Shown piece by piece: positions 53,997 to 63,195 of a stretch of DNA of 64,000 nucleotides (the first letter of the stretch is position 1; the number at the start of each line of letters is the position of its first letter). The position numbers were made by a program, and so were the translations under genes. This DNA comes from Alicycliphilus denitrificans_A (GTDB lineage: Bacteria; Pseudomonadota; Gammaproteobacteria; Burkholderiales; Burkholderiaceae_C), in contig NZ_CP126238.1 of assembly GCF_044792555.1 (NCBI RefSeq), positions 2,046,001 through 2,110,000 of the forward strand, written 5' to 3'. The notes beneath the pieces are model-generated. The model did not search any database. It had not been told where the DNA came from and saw nothing but the letters and a program-made list of their open reading frames with translations.

Positions 53997-54797
53997 TTAC
54001 ACCTGATCCGCGCTCAACCCCGCCGTCTGGCTGAAGCCCCCGTCCACGTAGGTGATCTCGGCCGTCACGCCGCTGGCCAGGTCGCTCAGCAAAAAGGCAG
54101 CCACATTGCCCACGTCCTCGATGGTCACGTTGCGGCGCAGCGGGGCGGCGTCGGCCACGCGGCCGAGCAGCTTGCCGAAGTCCTTGATGCCGCTGGCGGC
54201 CAGGGTCTTGATGGGGCCGGCGCTGATGCCGTTGGCGCGGATGGCCCGGCCGTCCGCGGTGCGGCCCACGGCCTCGGCCAGGTAGCGCACGCTGGCCTCA
54301 AGGCTGGCCTTGGCCAGGCCCATGGTGTTGTAGTTGGGGATGGAGCGCAGCGCGCCCAGGTACGACAGCGTCAGCAGCGAGGACTTGTCGTTCAGGTAGG
54401 GCAGGGCGGCCTTGGCCATGGCCGGGAAGCTGTAGGCGCTGATATCGTGCGCAACCTTGAAGGCTTCGCGCGACAGGCCTTCGAGGAAGTTGCCGGCGAT
54501 GGCCTCGCGCGGGGCGAAGCCGATGCTGTGCACGAAGCCGTCGAACTTGCCCCAGGCGGCGCCCAGGTCGGCGAACAGCTTGTCGATCTGCGCGTCATCG
54601 GCCACGTCGCAGTCGAACACCAGCTTGGAATCGAACTCGGCGGCAAATTCGGTGATGCGCTCCTTGAAGCGCTCGCCCACGTAGCTGAAGGCCAGCTCGG
54701 CGCCCTGCTGGTGGCAGGCGCGGGCAATGCCGTAGGCGATGGAGCGGTTGGACAGCACGCCCGTGATGAGCAGCTTTTTGCCGGCGAGGAAACCCAT
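53997..54797 (-). CDS. fabI: Enoyl-[acyl-carrier-protein] reductase (NADH)
   Basis: FabI performs the last reduction of fatty-acid elongation. This 266-residue short-chain reductase has the nucleotide site KKLLITGVLSNRSIAYGIAR (residues 7-26), VHSIGFAPREAIAG, and the catalytic pair Tyr/Lys in PNYNTMGLAKASLEA with the Tyr-x6-Lys spacing of FabI. Length is standard, and start 54797 (MGFLAGKKLL) is clear. It is divergent from yejA. Confidence 0.95.
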   Translation of the reverse strand: MGFLAGKKLLITGVLSNRSIAYGIARACHQQGAELAFSYVGERFKERITEFAAEFDSKLVFDCDVADDAQIDKLFADLGAAWGKFDGFVHSIGFAPREAIAGNFLEGLSREAFKVAHDISAYSFPAMAKAALPYLNDKSSLLTLSYLGALRSIPNYNTMGLAKASLEASVRYLAEAVGRTADGRAIRANGISAGPIKTLAASGIKDFGKLLGRVADAAPLRRNVTIEDVGNVAAFLLSDLASGVTAEITYVDGGFSQTAGLSADQV

Positions 54798-54855
54798 TGT
54801 TGTTCTCCAGAGGAATGAGGGAATGCGCGGGCTGCGCGTGGGGCAGAATTGTCGC

Positions 54856-56670
54856 ATGCAGTTCTGGCGCCTTTGTTTGCTCCCACTCCTGGGCCTGTGG
54901 GCCCCTGCCATCTGGGCCGCGCATGCCTATGCCATGTGGGGCGAGCCGGCGCTGCCGGCCGGCTTTGCGCACCTGCCCTATGTGAACCCGGCCGCGCCCA
55001 AGGGCGGCGAGCTGCGCCTGGTGAGCAACCTGCGCGCCTCCACCTTCGACAAGTACAACCCCTTCACCATCCGCGGCAACGCGCCGGCCTACCTATCGGC
55101 GCTGATGTTCGACACGCTGCTGTCCGGCTCGATGGCCGAGACCGCCACCGGCTACGGCCTGCTGGCCGAGGACGTGGCGGTGGCGGCCGACGGCCTGTCG
55201 GCCACCTTTCGCCTGCGGCCCGAGGCGCGCTTTCACAACGGCAAGCCGGTCACGGCGCAGGATGTAAAGCACAGCTACGACACGCTGGTGGGGCAGTACA
55301 CCTCGCCCGCCTACAAGACCATGCTCATCGAGGTGGCCGGCGTGGACGTGCTGGACGAGCGCACGGTGCGCTACCGCTTCCACAAGCCCAACCGCGAGCT
55401 GCCGCTGACCGTGGGCGGCCTGCCGGTGTTCAGCCGCGACTGGGGCCTGGGCGAGGACGGCCGCCCCAAGCCCTTCGACCAGGTGGTGATGGACATGCCG
55501 ATAGGCAGCGGGCCGTACCGCATCGGCCCGGTGAACTTCGGCAAGGACATCACCTATGTGCGCGACCCGAACTACTGGGCGCGCGACCTGCCCGTGCGCC
55601 GTGGCACGGCCAACTTCGACCGCGTGCTGATCAAGATCTACAAGGACAACACGGCGCGGCTGGAAGCGCTGAAGGCCGGAGAGTTCGACCTGATGCGGTT
55701 TTTCAGCGCCGGCGACTGGGCGCGGCGCGTGAACGGCAAGAAATTTGACACCGGCGAGCTGGTCAAGGCCGAGTTCCCGCACAAGCTGCCCACGGGTTTC
55801 CAGAGCTATGTGCTGAACACGCGCCGCCCGCTGCTCGCTGACCGGCGCGTGCGCGAGGCCCTGGGCCTGGCCTTCGACTTCGAATGGATGAGCCGCCAGC
55901 TGTTCTACGGCGCCTACCAGCGCGTGCAAGGCATCTTCGGCAACACCCTGTGCGAGACGCAGGGCAGCCCCACGCCCGCCGAGCTGGACCTGCTCGCCCC
56001 CTGGCGCAAGCAGTTGCCGCCCGAGGTGTTCGGCCCGATGTTCCAGCCGCCCGTCACCCAGGACGCGATGGCGCTGCGCGAGCACCTGCGCCGCGCCCTG
56101 GTGCTTTTGAGGGACGCGGGCTGGGAGGTGCGTGATGGCGCGCTGCGCAACGCCCAGGGCGAGCCCTTCGTGCTGGAGTACATGGACAGCAACGAGGGCG
56201 GCGTGCGCACGCTCTCGTCCTGGCAGCGCAACCTGCAAAAGCTGGGCATCACGCTCAAGTTCCGCTCGGTGGACTTTGCGCTCTATCAGCAGCGGCTGCA
56301 GAAGTTCGACTTCGACATCACCACCATCGCCTACCAGGGCACGAACAACCCGGGCCAGGAATTCGCCGATCTGTTCGGCAGCCAGGCGGCGGACCAGGAA
56401 GACTCGGGCAACTTCCCCGGTGTGAAGAACCCGGCCGTGGACGCCGTGATCCGCGCCATGGTGTCGGCCAAGACGCTGGAGCAGATGCTGCCCGCCTGCC
56501 ACGCGCTGGATCGCATCATTGCCCACGAGCATTACCTGATACCCCAATGGTCCGCGCCCACTCACCGCATGGTCTACGACGCCTGGCGCCTGGCGCGCCC
56601 GCAGGTGGTGCCGCCGTACTCGCCGGGCGAGATGTGGGTCATCGATACCTGGTGGTCAAAAAATCCATAG
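54856..56670 (+). CDS. yejA: Peptide ABC transporter, periplasmic binding protein (YejA-like)
   Basis: This 604-residue family-5 solute-binding protein has a signal peptide (MQFWRLCLLPLLGLWAPAIW ... AHA). AYAMWGEPALPAGFAHLPYV and PKGGELRLVSNLRASTFDKY are typical of YejA, which binds oligopeptides and microcin C-like compounds. VAADGLSATFRLRPEARFHN is the family-5 signature. Start 54856 was chosen for the signal peptide. First gene of a yejA-(methyltransferase)-yejB-yejE-yejF cluster. Confidence 0.9.
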   Translation: MQFWRLCLLPLLGLWAPAIWAAHAYAMWGEPALPAGFAHLPYVNPAAPKGGELRLVSNLRASTFDKYNPFTIRGNAPAYLSALMFDTLLSGSMAETATGYGLLAEDVAVAADGLSATFRLRPEARFHNGKPVTAQDVKHSYDTLVGQYTSPAYKTMLIEVAGVDVLDERTVRYRFHKPNRELPLTVGGLPVFSRDWGLGEDGRPKPFDQVVMDMPIGSGPYRIGPVNFGKDITYVRDPNYWARDLPVRRGTANFDRVLIKIYKDNTARLEALKAGEFDLMRFFSAGDWARRVNGKKFDTGELVKAEFPHKLPTGFQSYVLNTRRPLLADRRVREALGLAFDFEWMSRQLFYGAYQRVQGIFGNTLCETQGSPTPAELDLLAPWRKQLPPEVFGPMFQPPVTQDAMALREHLRRALVLLRDAGWEVRDGALRNAQGEPFVLEYMDSNEGGVRTLSSWQRNLQKLGITLKFRSVDFALYQQRLQKFDFDITTIAYQGTNNPGQEFADLFGSQAADQEDSGNFPGVKNPAVDAVIRAMVSAKTLEQMLPACHALDRIIAHEHYLIPQWSAPTHRMVYDAWRLARPQVVPPYSPGEMWVIDTWWSKNP

Positions 56671-56715
56671 CGGGCAACGCTTTATTGGCAAGGATTTCAA
56701 CCATTTTTCACCAAA

Positions 56716-57183
56716 ATGTTCAATCTAGAGCACAAGATCCCGCCGCCGGTCGTCGGCCTGGCCTGCGCCGGTCTGGCATGGTGGCTGGCACACATGGCAC
56801 CGACGTTCGCGCTACAGCTGCCGGGGCGGCTGGCCCTGGCTGTGGCCCTGGTGCTGGCATCGGCGGGTTTGGCGTTCGAGCTGTGGGGGCTGTGGGTCTT
56901 TCGCCGCCACCGCACCACGCCCAACCCGCTGACCCCGGAGCGCGCGCGCACCGTGGTGCAGACCGGGCCCTACCGCTACACGCGCAACCCCATGTACCTG
57001 GGGGTGGCGCTGCAGCTGCTGGCCTGGTGCGGCTACCTGGGCAACCCGCTGTCGCTGCTGGCGCTGGCGGTGTTCGTGGCCTACATCACGCGCTTTCAGA
57101 TCCTGCCCGAGGAGCGGGCGCTGGCGCAGCGCTTTGGCGAGCCCTACCTGCAGTACCTGCGCAGCGTGCGGCGCTGGATCTAA
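56716..57183 (+). CDS. Isoprenylcysteine/phospholipid methyltransferase-like membrane protein
   Basis: This 155-residue integral membrane protein of the ICMT/PEMT-like family has hydrophobic helices (VVGLACAGLAWWLAHMA, LALAVALVLASAGLAFELWG). The SAM-site motif TGPYRYTRNPMYLGVALQLL and LPEERALAQRFGEPYLQYLR (the E-E-x-x-L-x-x-x-F-G-x-x-Y signature) follow. The methyl acceptor is unknown in bacteria. It lies between yejA and yejB, 45 and 18 bp from each, an unusual place for this family. Confidence 0.88.
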   Translation: MFNLEHKIPPPVVGLACAGLAWWLAHMAPTFALQLPGRLALAVALVLASAGLAFELWGLWVFRRHRTTPNPLTPERARTVVQTGPYRYTRNPMYLGVALQLLAWCGYLGNPLSLLALAVFVAYITRFQILPEERALAQRFGEPYLQYLRSVRRWI

Positions 57184-57201
57184 ACCCATAATTCAAGCGC
57201 C

Positions 57202-58239
57202 ATGTTCGCCTACATCCTGAAGCGCATCCTGCTCATGCTGCCCACCCTGCTGGGCGTGCTGCTGCTGACCTTCGTGGTCATCCAGTTCGTGCCCGGCGGC
57301 CCGGTGGAGCAGTACCTGGCCGAGGCCAAGGCCGGCGCCACCGGTGCGGGCGGCGGCGGCGAGGGCGGCGGCATGGCCTACCGCGGTGCGCAGGGGGTGG
57401 ACCCCAAGCGCCTGGAGCAGATCAAGCAGCTTTACGGCTTCGACAAGCCCGCACACGAACGATTCATCCAGATGCTGGGCCAGTTCGCGCGCTTTGATCT
57501 GGGGCGCAGCTTCTTCCAGAACAAGGACGTGTGGCAACTCGTCAAGGAAAAGCTGCCCGTGTCCATCAGCCTGGGGCTGTGGACCTTTTTCATCAGCTAC
57601 CTGGTGGCCGTGCCGCTGGGCGTGGCCAAGGCGGTGCGCGCGGGCTCGCGCTTTGACCTGGTGACCACGCTGATCATCCTCGTGGGCTACGCGATCCCGG
57701 GCTTCGTGCTGGGCGTGGCGCTGCTGGTGGTGTTTGGCGGGCAGCTGCAGTGGTTTCCGCTGCGCGGGTTGACCTCGGCCAACTGGGACGAGCTATCCCT
57801 CATGGGCAAGGTCACGGACTACCTCTGGCACATCACCCTGCCCATCACCGCCATGGTGGCCGGCAGCTTCGCCGTGACGGCCATGCTGACCAAGAACGCC
57901 TTCCTGGAGGAGATCCGCAAGCAATACGTGCTCACCGCGCGCGCCAAGGGGCTGAGCGAGCGCCAGGTGCTGTACCGGCATGTGTTTCGCAACGCGCTGA
58001 TCCCCATCATCACCGGCTTTCCCTCGGCCTTCATAGGCGCGTTCTTCGCCGGTTCGCTGCTCATCGAGACACTGTTCTCGCTCGACGGCCTGGGCCTGCT
58101 TTCCTACGAGAGCGTGATCCGGCGTGACTACCCCGTGGTGCTGGGCACGCTGTACCTGTTCACGCTGATCGGGCTGGTGACCAAGCTGATCTCCGACCTG
58201 TGCTACGTGTGGGTGGATCCGCGCGTGAAGTTCGATTGA
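57202..58239 (+). CDS. yejB: Peptide ABC transporter permease (YejB-like)
   Basis: This 345-residue inner-membrane permease has N-terminal helix AYILKRILLMLPTLLGVLLL and the large YejB-type loop after it (GGGEGGGMAYRGAQGVDPKR). Five further helices follow, with the EAA coupling motif around ARAKGLSERQVLYRHVFRNA and LIPIITGFPS. It forms the channel with YejE. Gap to yejE is 2 bp. Confidence 0.92.
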   Translation: MFAYILKRILLMLPTLLGVLLLTFVVIQFVPGGPVEQYLAEAKAGATGAGGGGEGGGMAYRGAQGVDPKRLEQIKQLYGFDKPAHERFIQMLGQFARFDLGRSFFQNKDVWQLVKEKLPVSISLGLWTFFISYLVAVPLGVAKAVRAGSRFDLVTTLIILVGYAIPGFVLGVALLVVFGGQLQWFPLRGLTSANWDELSLMGKVTDYLWHITLPITAMVAGSFAVTAMLTKNAFLEEIRKQYVLTARAKGLSERQVLYRHVFRNALIPIITGFPSAFIGAFFAGSLLIETLFSLDGLGLLSYESVIRRDYPVVLGTLYLFTLIGLVTKLISDLCYVWVDPRVKFD

Positions 58240-58241
58240 CC

Positions 58242-59303
58242 ATGCACATGTCCGTTTCCATCCCCGTCACCGCTCCCGCGTCCCTGTCCCCCGGCCGCCG
58301 CGCCTGGCGGCGCTTCCGTGCCAACCGCCTGGGCTTCTGGAGCCTGGTGCTGTTCTGCACCCTGGTCGTAATCAGCCTCGCGGCCGAGCTGGTCAGCAAC
58401 GACCGGCCGCTCGTCGTGCGCTACGAGGGGCAGACCTACTTCCCCATGCTCAAGGACTATCCCGAGACCACCTTCGGCGGCGACTTCCAGACGCCCGCCG
58501 ACTATCTCGACCCTTACGTGCGCCAGCGCATCACACAGGGTGGCAACTGGGCGCTGTACACGCTCAACCCCTACGGGCCGCAGACGCTGAACTACTTCGC
58601 CAAGGCGCCCAACCCCTCGGGCCCCTCGCGCGACAACTGGCTGGGCACGGACGACCGCGGGCGCGACCTGCTGGCGCAGCTGATCTACGGCTTTCGCGTC
58701 AGCGTGCTGTTCGGCCTGGCGCTCACGGTGGTGGGCGTGGCGCTGGGCGTGGCGGCGGGGGCCATCCAGGGCTTCTTCGGCGGCAGGACGGATCTGGCCT
58801 TCCAGCGCTTCATAGAGATCTGGGGCTCCATGCCCGAGCTGTACCTGCTCATCATCTTCAGCGCCGTGTTCGCGCCCAGCATCGTGCTGCTCCTGGTACT
58901 GCTGTCGCTGTTTGGCTGGATGGGGCTGTCGGACTATGTGCGCGCCGAGTTCCTGCGCAACCGCCAGCTCGACTACGTGAAGGCCGCGCGCGCCCTGGGC
59001 GTGAAGAGCGGCCAGATCATCTGGCGCCACATCCTGCCCAACAGCATGACGCCGGTGGTCACCTTTCTGCCATTTCGCATGGGTGCAGCGATCCTGGCGC
59101 TGACCTCGCTCGACTTCCTGGGCCTGGGCGTGCCGCCGGGCACGCCCAGCCTGGGCGAGCTGCTCAGCCAGGGCAAGAACAATATCGACGCCTGGTGGAT
59201 CTCCATCTTCACCTTCGCGGTGCTGGTCAGCACGCTGCTGCTGCTGACCTTCATGGGCGACGCGCTGCGCGATGCGCTCGACCCGCGCAAGGCGGAGCAT
59301 TGA
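58242..59303 (+). CDS. yejE: Peptide ABC transporter permease (YejE-like)
   Basis: This 353-residue permease has N-terminal helix LGFWSLVLFCTLVVISLAAE, the YejE-type periplasmic domain (EGQTYFPMLKDYPETTFGGD), then NWLGTDDRGRDLLAQLIYGF. The EAA motif is in AARALGVKSGQIIWRHILPN. Start 58242 (MHMSVSIPV) sits 2 bp after yejB. The yejF gene begins 1 bp after its stop. Confidence 0.92.
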   Translation: MHMSVSIPVTAPASLSPGRRAWRRFRANRLGFWSLVLFCTLVVISLAAELVSNDRPLVVRYEGQTYFPMLKDYPETTFGGDFQTPADYLDPYVRQRITQGGNWALYTLNPYGPQTLNYFAKAPNPSGPSRDNWLGTDDRGRDLLAQLIYGFRVSVLFGLALTVVGVALGVAAGAIQGFFGGRTDLAFQRFIEIWGSMPELYLLIIFSAVFAPSIVLLLVLLSLFGWMGLSDYVRAEFLRNRQLDYVKAARALGVKSGQIIWRHILPNSMTPVVTFLPFRMGAAILALTSLDFLGLGVPPGTPSLGELLSQGKNNIDAWWISIFTFAVLVSTLLLLTFMGDALRDALDPRKAEH

Positions 59304-59304
59304 C

Positions 59305-60942
59305 ATGCGTGCCACCCCGCCCATGAATCCCCAGACACCGCCGCTCTTGCAGGTGCAGGACCTGCGCGTGCGCTTTGGCGCCAAGGAGGTGGTGCATGGC
59401 GTGAGCTTCGACATCGCGCCCGGCGAAAAGCTGGCCCTGGTGGGCGAGTCGGGCTCGGGCAAGACCGTGACGGCGCTGGCGCTGCTGCGCCTGGCCGGCG
59501 ATGCGCGGCTCGAAGGCCGCGCGCTGATGCAGGGGCGCGACCTGTTGCAGCTGCCCGAGCGCGAGCTGCGCGGCGTGCGCGGCGGCGACATCGCCATGGT
59601 GTTCCAGGAGCCCATGACGGCGCTCAATCCTCTGATGCCCGTGGGCGAGCAGGTGGCCGAGATTTTGATGCTGAAACAGGCTCTAACCAAGTCACAGAGC
59701 GCGCAATCAGCTATCGAGTTGCTAGCGAGTACGGGCATCCCCGAACCCGCGCGCCGCGCCGCCAGCTTCCCGCACCAGCTCTCGGGCGGGCAGCGCCAGC
59801 GCGCCATGATCGCCATGGCCCTGGCCAGCCGCCCCAAACTGCTGCTGGCCGACGAGCCGACCACGGCGCTCGATGTGACGCTGCGCGGCCAGATCCTTGA
59901 ACTGCTTTCCGACCTGCAGCGCCAGACCGGCATGGCCGTGCTGCTCATCACGCACGACCTGCTGCTGGTGCGCCGCTTTGCCGACCGCGTGGCCGTGATG
60001 GAGCAGGGCGTGCTGGTGGAGCAGGGCAGCGTGGCCCAGGTCTTCGGCGCGCCCCGGCATGACTACACGCGCCGCCTGATCGGCAGCACGCCGCGGCGCG
60101 ACGTGGTCGAGGCCGCGCCGGCCGAGGGCGCCACGCCCGCCGCCCAGGCCGGTGCCGTAAGCGTGGCCTACCCCGTACCGCTGCCGGGCTTTCGCGGCTG
60201 GTTTGCCAAGGGCGAGTTCGTGGCCGTGAAGGGCGTGGACTTGTGCATCCAGCGCGCGCGCACGCTGGGCGTGGTGGGCGAATCAGGCTCGGGCAAATCC
60301 ACCCTGGCCCAAGCCCTGCTGGGCCTGCTGCCCGCGCGTGGCGAGCTGCAGGTGGCTGGCCAGCATTGGCAGCAGCCCGCGCAGCACAACAGCGCGCACA
60401 ACCAGTTGCTGCGCCAGCAGGTGCAGGTGGTGTTCCAGGACCCGTTCTCATCGCTGTCGCCGCGCATGACCGTCGAAGAAATAGTGGGCGAGGGCCTGCA
60501 CGTGCATGAGCCCCGGCTGCCCGCGCCCGAGCGCCGTGCGCGCGTGGCCGCCATGCTGGCCGAGGTGGGCCTGACCGAATCGCAGTTCCCCGGCCTGCTG
60601 GCGCGCTACCCGCATGAATTCTCGGGTGGCCAGCGCCAGCGCCTGGCGATCGCGCGCGCGCTGATCCTGGAGCCGCAGCTGTTGGTGCTGGACGAGCCTA
60701 CCAGTGCCCTCGACGTGACCATCCAGCAGCAGGTGCTGTCCCTGCTGCAGCGCCTGCAGAAGGAGCGTGCGCTGTCCTATCTGCTTATCACCCACGACGT
60801 GGCCGTGGTGCGCGCCATGGCGCACGAGGTCATTGTCATGAAGGACGGCGAGGTGGTCGAATCCGGCCACGTGCAGCAGGTGCTGGATGCGCCGCGCCAC
60901 CCCTATACGCAGCGCCTGGTGGAGGCGGCGCGTGCGCCATAA
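59305..60942 (+). CDS. yejF: Peptide ABC transporter ATPase, two nucleotide-binding domains (YejF-like)
   Basis: This 545-residue fused ATPase energises YejBE. First domain: Walker A GESGSGKTVTAL (about 42-53), signature LSGGQRQRAMIAMALA, Walker B KLLLADEPTTALDV. Second domain: Walker A GESGSGKSTLAQ (about 325), signature FSGGQRQRLAIARALI, Walker B LLVLDEPTSALDV. Each is followed by the oppA/dpp-type C-terminal motif. Start 59305 (MRATPPMNP) or 59323. Last gene of the cluster. Confidence 0.93.
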   Translation: MRATPPMNPQTPPLLQVQDLRVRFGAKEVVHGVSFDIAPGEKLALVGESGSGKTVTALALLRLAGDARLEGRALMQGRDLLQLPERELRGVRGGDIAMVFQEPMTALNPLMPVGEQVAEILMLKQALTKSQSAQSAIELLASTGIPEPARRAASFPHQLSGGQRQRAMIAMALASRPKLLLADEPTTALDVTLRGQILELLSDLQRQTGMAVLLITHDLLLVRRFADRVAVMEQGVLVEQGSVAQVFGAPRHDYTRRLIGSTPRRDVVEAAPAEGATPAAQAGAVSVAYPVPLPGFRGWFAKGEFVAVKGVDLCIQRARTLGVVGESGSGKSTLAQALLGLLPARGELQVAGQHWQQPAQHNSAHNQLLRQQVQVVFQDPFSSLSPRMTVEEIVGEGLHVHEPRLPAPERRARVAAMLAEVGLTESQFPGLLARYPHEFSGGQRQRLAIARALILEPQLLVLDEPTSALDVTIQQQVLSLLQRLQKERALSYLLITHDVAVVRAMAHEVIVMKDGEVVESGHVQQVLDAPRHPYTQRLVEAARAP

Positions 60943-61009
60943 CCGAGAGCTTGTTGCCGCGCAGGCTAAAATGCGCGCATTCACCAATGCAACAAGGGCG
61001 AGAAAGGCA

Positions 61010-61060
61010 ATGTCGGTTATGACACCGCGAACTACGACGGAGACCCCCACCAGCCGCTAA
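61010..61060 (+). CDS. Threonine-rich leader peptide upstream of thrS
   Basis: This 16-residue ORF reads MSVMTPRTTTETPTSR and stops at 61058-61060. It has six threonines, including three in a row, and a good ribosome site (AAAGG, 3 nt before ATG). It precedes a hairpin that covers its stop codon and an intrinsic terminator 46 bp further on, then thrS. This is the layout of leader peptides in attenuators, where shortage of charged tRNA-Thr stalls the ribosome. The threonine content matches the product of the downstream gene. Confidence 0.75.
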   Translation: MSVMTPRTTTETPTSR

Positions 61061-61066
61061 GGCTGG
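61050..61066 (+). promoter_or_regulatory. Pause-type hairpin over the leader stop codon
   Basis: CCAGCC (61050-61055) and GGCTGG (61061-61066) form a 6-bp stem with a 5-nt loop that spans the leader stop codon. A following segment TTCGCGCC (61070-61077) is complementary, with one G-U, to the 5' arm of the downstream terminator, so an antiterminator fold is possible. Confidence 0.6.
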
Positions 61067-61105
61067 CCGTTCGCGCCTGCTCGAGATTTCTCTCACCCTT
61101 TCTTC

Positions 61106-61138
61106 AAGCGCGGACTGTGTTCCGCGCTTTTTGCTTTT
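61106..61138 (+). terminator. Intrinsic terminator/attenuator before thrS
   Basis: AAGCGCGGA (61106-61114) pairs with TCCGCGCTT (61121-61129), with a 6-nt loop and a TTTTTGCTTTT tail. It lies 51 bp before the thrS start and after the threonine-rich leader ORF, so it probably acts as a regulated terminator. Confidence 0.8.
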
Positions 61139-61188
61139 GGGACCGGAAGCGCGCCATGACTCTTACAGCTGAACAAGGATTTGCACAC

Positions 61189-63108
61189 ATGCTTCAAATT
61201 ACGCTTCCCGATGGCTCGCAACGCGAATTCCCCGGCCCGGTGACGGTGGCCGAGGTGGCCGCCTCGATCGGCACCGGCCTGGCCAAGACGGCGCTCGCCG
61301 GCAAGATTGGTGACAGGGTGGTCGATACCAGCTACCAGATCGCCGAAAGCAGCCCGCTGTCCATCATCACCGCCAAGGACGCAGAAGGGCTGGAGGTGAT
61401 CCGCCATTCCACCGCCCACCTGCTGGCCTACGCCGTCAAGGAACTGTTTCCCGACGCCCAGGTGACCATCGGCCCGGTGATAGAGAACGGCTTCTATTAC
61501 GACTTTTCCTACAAGCGCCCATTCACGCCCGAAGACCTGGCGGCCATCGAAAAGCGCATGGCAGAGCTGGCCGCGAAGGACGAGCCCGTGGTGCGCCGCG
61601 TGCTGCCGCGCGACGAGGCTGTTGACTACTTCAAGGGCCTGGGCGAGCACTACAAGGCCGAGATCATCGCCAGCATCCCGACGAACGAGGATGTGAGCCT
61701 GTACCGCGAGGGTGCCTTCGAGGACCTGTGCCGCGGCCCGCATGTGCCGTCGACCGGCAAGCTCAAGCATTTCAAGCTGATGAAGGTGGCCGGCGCTTAC
61801 TGGCGCGGCGATCACCGCAATGAGATGCTGCAGCGCGTCTATGGCACGGCCTGGACGAGCAAGGACGAGCTGCAGCAGTATCTGCGCATGCTCGAAGAGG
61901 CCGAAAAGCGCGACCACCGCAAGCTCGGGCGCGAGCTGGACCTGTTTCACATCGACGAGCATTCGCCCGGCACGGTGTTCTGGCACCCCAAGGGCTGGAC
62001 GCTGTGGCAGGAGGTTGAGCAGTACATGCGCCGCGTCTATCGCGACAACGGCTACCAGGAGGTCAAGGGCCCGCAGATCCTGGATAAGACCCTCTGGGAG
62101 AAGACCGGCCACTGGGACAAGTACCGCGAGAACATGTTCATAACCGAGAGCGAAAAGCGCGACTATGCGCTCAAGCCGATGAATTGCCCCGGCCATCTGC
62201 TGATCTTCAAGCAGGGCATCAAGAGCTACCGCGACCTGCCGCTGCGCTACGGCGAGTTCGGCCAATGCCATCGCAACGAGCCCACCGGAGGCCTGCACGG
62301 CATCATGCGCGTGCGTGGCTTCACGCAGGACGACGGCCATATTTTCTGCACCGAAGAGCAGATTCAGCCCGAGGTGCTGGCCTTTACGCAGTTGCTGCAA
62401 AAGGTCTACCAAGACTTTGGTTACACCGACATCATCTACAAGGTCGCCACGCGCCCCGAGGCGCGCATAGGCTCCGACGAAAGCTGGGACAAGGCCGAGG
62501 CGGCCCTGATCCATAGCCTGGAGGCCTCGGGCTGCGCGTTTGAAATCTCGCCCGGCGAAGGGGCCTTCTACGGCCCTAAGATCGAGTACACGCTCAAGGA
62601 CGCGATCGGACGCCACTGGCAGTGCGGCACCATCCAGGTGGATTTCTCCATGCCAGAGCGCCTGGACGCCGAATACGTGGGCGAGGACGGTGGCCGCCAC
62701 CGCCCGGTGATGCTGCACCGAGCCATCGTCGGCAGCCTCGAACGTTTCCTCGGCATCCTGATCGAGCAGCACGCGGGCGCGCTGCCCGTGTGGCTGGCGC
62801 CGGTGCAGGTGGCGGTGCTGAACATCACCGACGCGCAGGGTGATTACTGTCGCGAAATTGCCGCAAAGCTGCAAAAAGCACTGCCGCATCAAGACCTTAG
62901 GGTGGTGACCGACCTGCGTAACGAGAAGATTACGTATAAAATACGCGAGCATGCGCTGCAAAAGCTGCCTTACATCCTGGTCGCGGGCGATAAGGAAAGG
63001 GCCGCTGGAGCCGTCGCAGTGCGCGCCCGGGGCAATAAAGACCTGGGTGTGATGTCCCTCGACGCCTTTGTCGAACTGATCGCACGGGACATCGCCTCCA
63101 AAGCCTGA
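61189..63108 (+). CDS. thrS: Threonyl-tRNA synthetase
   Basis: ThrRS charges tRNA-Thr. This 639-residue enzyme has an N-terminal TGS domain (MLQITLPDGSQREFPGPVTV), the editing domain with RHSTAHLLAYAVKELFPDAQ and GPVIENGFYYDF, and class II motifs around KGPQILDKTLWEKTGHWDKY, the catalytic MNCPGHLLIF, and the anticodon domain at the C-terminus (PVWLAPVQVAVLNITD). Start 61189 (AAGGA ahead, standard N-terminus) was chosen; ATG 61156 would add 11 residues. First gene of thrS-infC-rpmI. Likely regulated by an upstream attenuator. Confidence 0.96.
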   Translation: MLQITLPDGSQREFPGPVTVAEVAASIGTGLAKTALAGKIGDRVVDTSYQIAESSPLSIITAKDAEGLEVIRHSTAHLLAYAVKELFPDAQVTIGPVIENGFYYDFSYKRPFTPEDLAAIEKRMAELAAKDEPVVRRVLPRDEAVDYFKGLGEHYKAEIIASIPTNEDVSLYREGAFEDLCRGPHVPSTGKLKHFKLMKVAGAYWRGDHRNEMLQRVYGTAWTSKDELQQYLRMLEEAEKRDHRKLGRELDLFHIDEHSPGTVFWHPKGWTLWQEVEQYMRRVYRDNGYQEVKGPQILDKTLWEKTGHWDKYRENMFITESEKRDYALKPMNCPGHLLIFKQGIKSYRDLPLRYGEFGQCHRNEPTGGLHGIMRVRGFTQDDGHIFCTEEQIQPEVLAFTQLLQKVYQDFGYTDIIYKVATRPEARIGSDESWDKAEAALIHSLEASGCAFEISPGEGAFYGPKIEYTLKDAIGRHWQCGTIQVDFSMPERLDAEYVGEDGGRHRPVMLHRAIVGSLERFLGILIEQHAGALPVWLAPVQVAVLNITDAQGDYCREIAAKLQKALPHQDLRVVTDLRNEKITYKIREHALQKLPYILVAGDKERAAGAVAVRARGNKDLGVMSLDAFVELIARDIASKA

Positions 63109-63195
63109 TTGTTGAGAGTCAAGCATCGCTTTGAAGCGCATGGGTGCGTGAGCAGCTACGCTTTTCGTAGCTTTTTTTGATTGAAGGTGAGAGCC

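Noticed and set aside
55093..56565. 490-codon minus-strand frame opposite yejA
   Set aside because: Shadow of a signal-peptide-bearing binding protein with clear family motifs.
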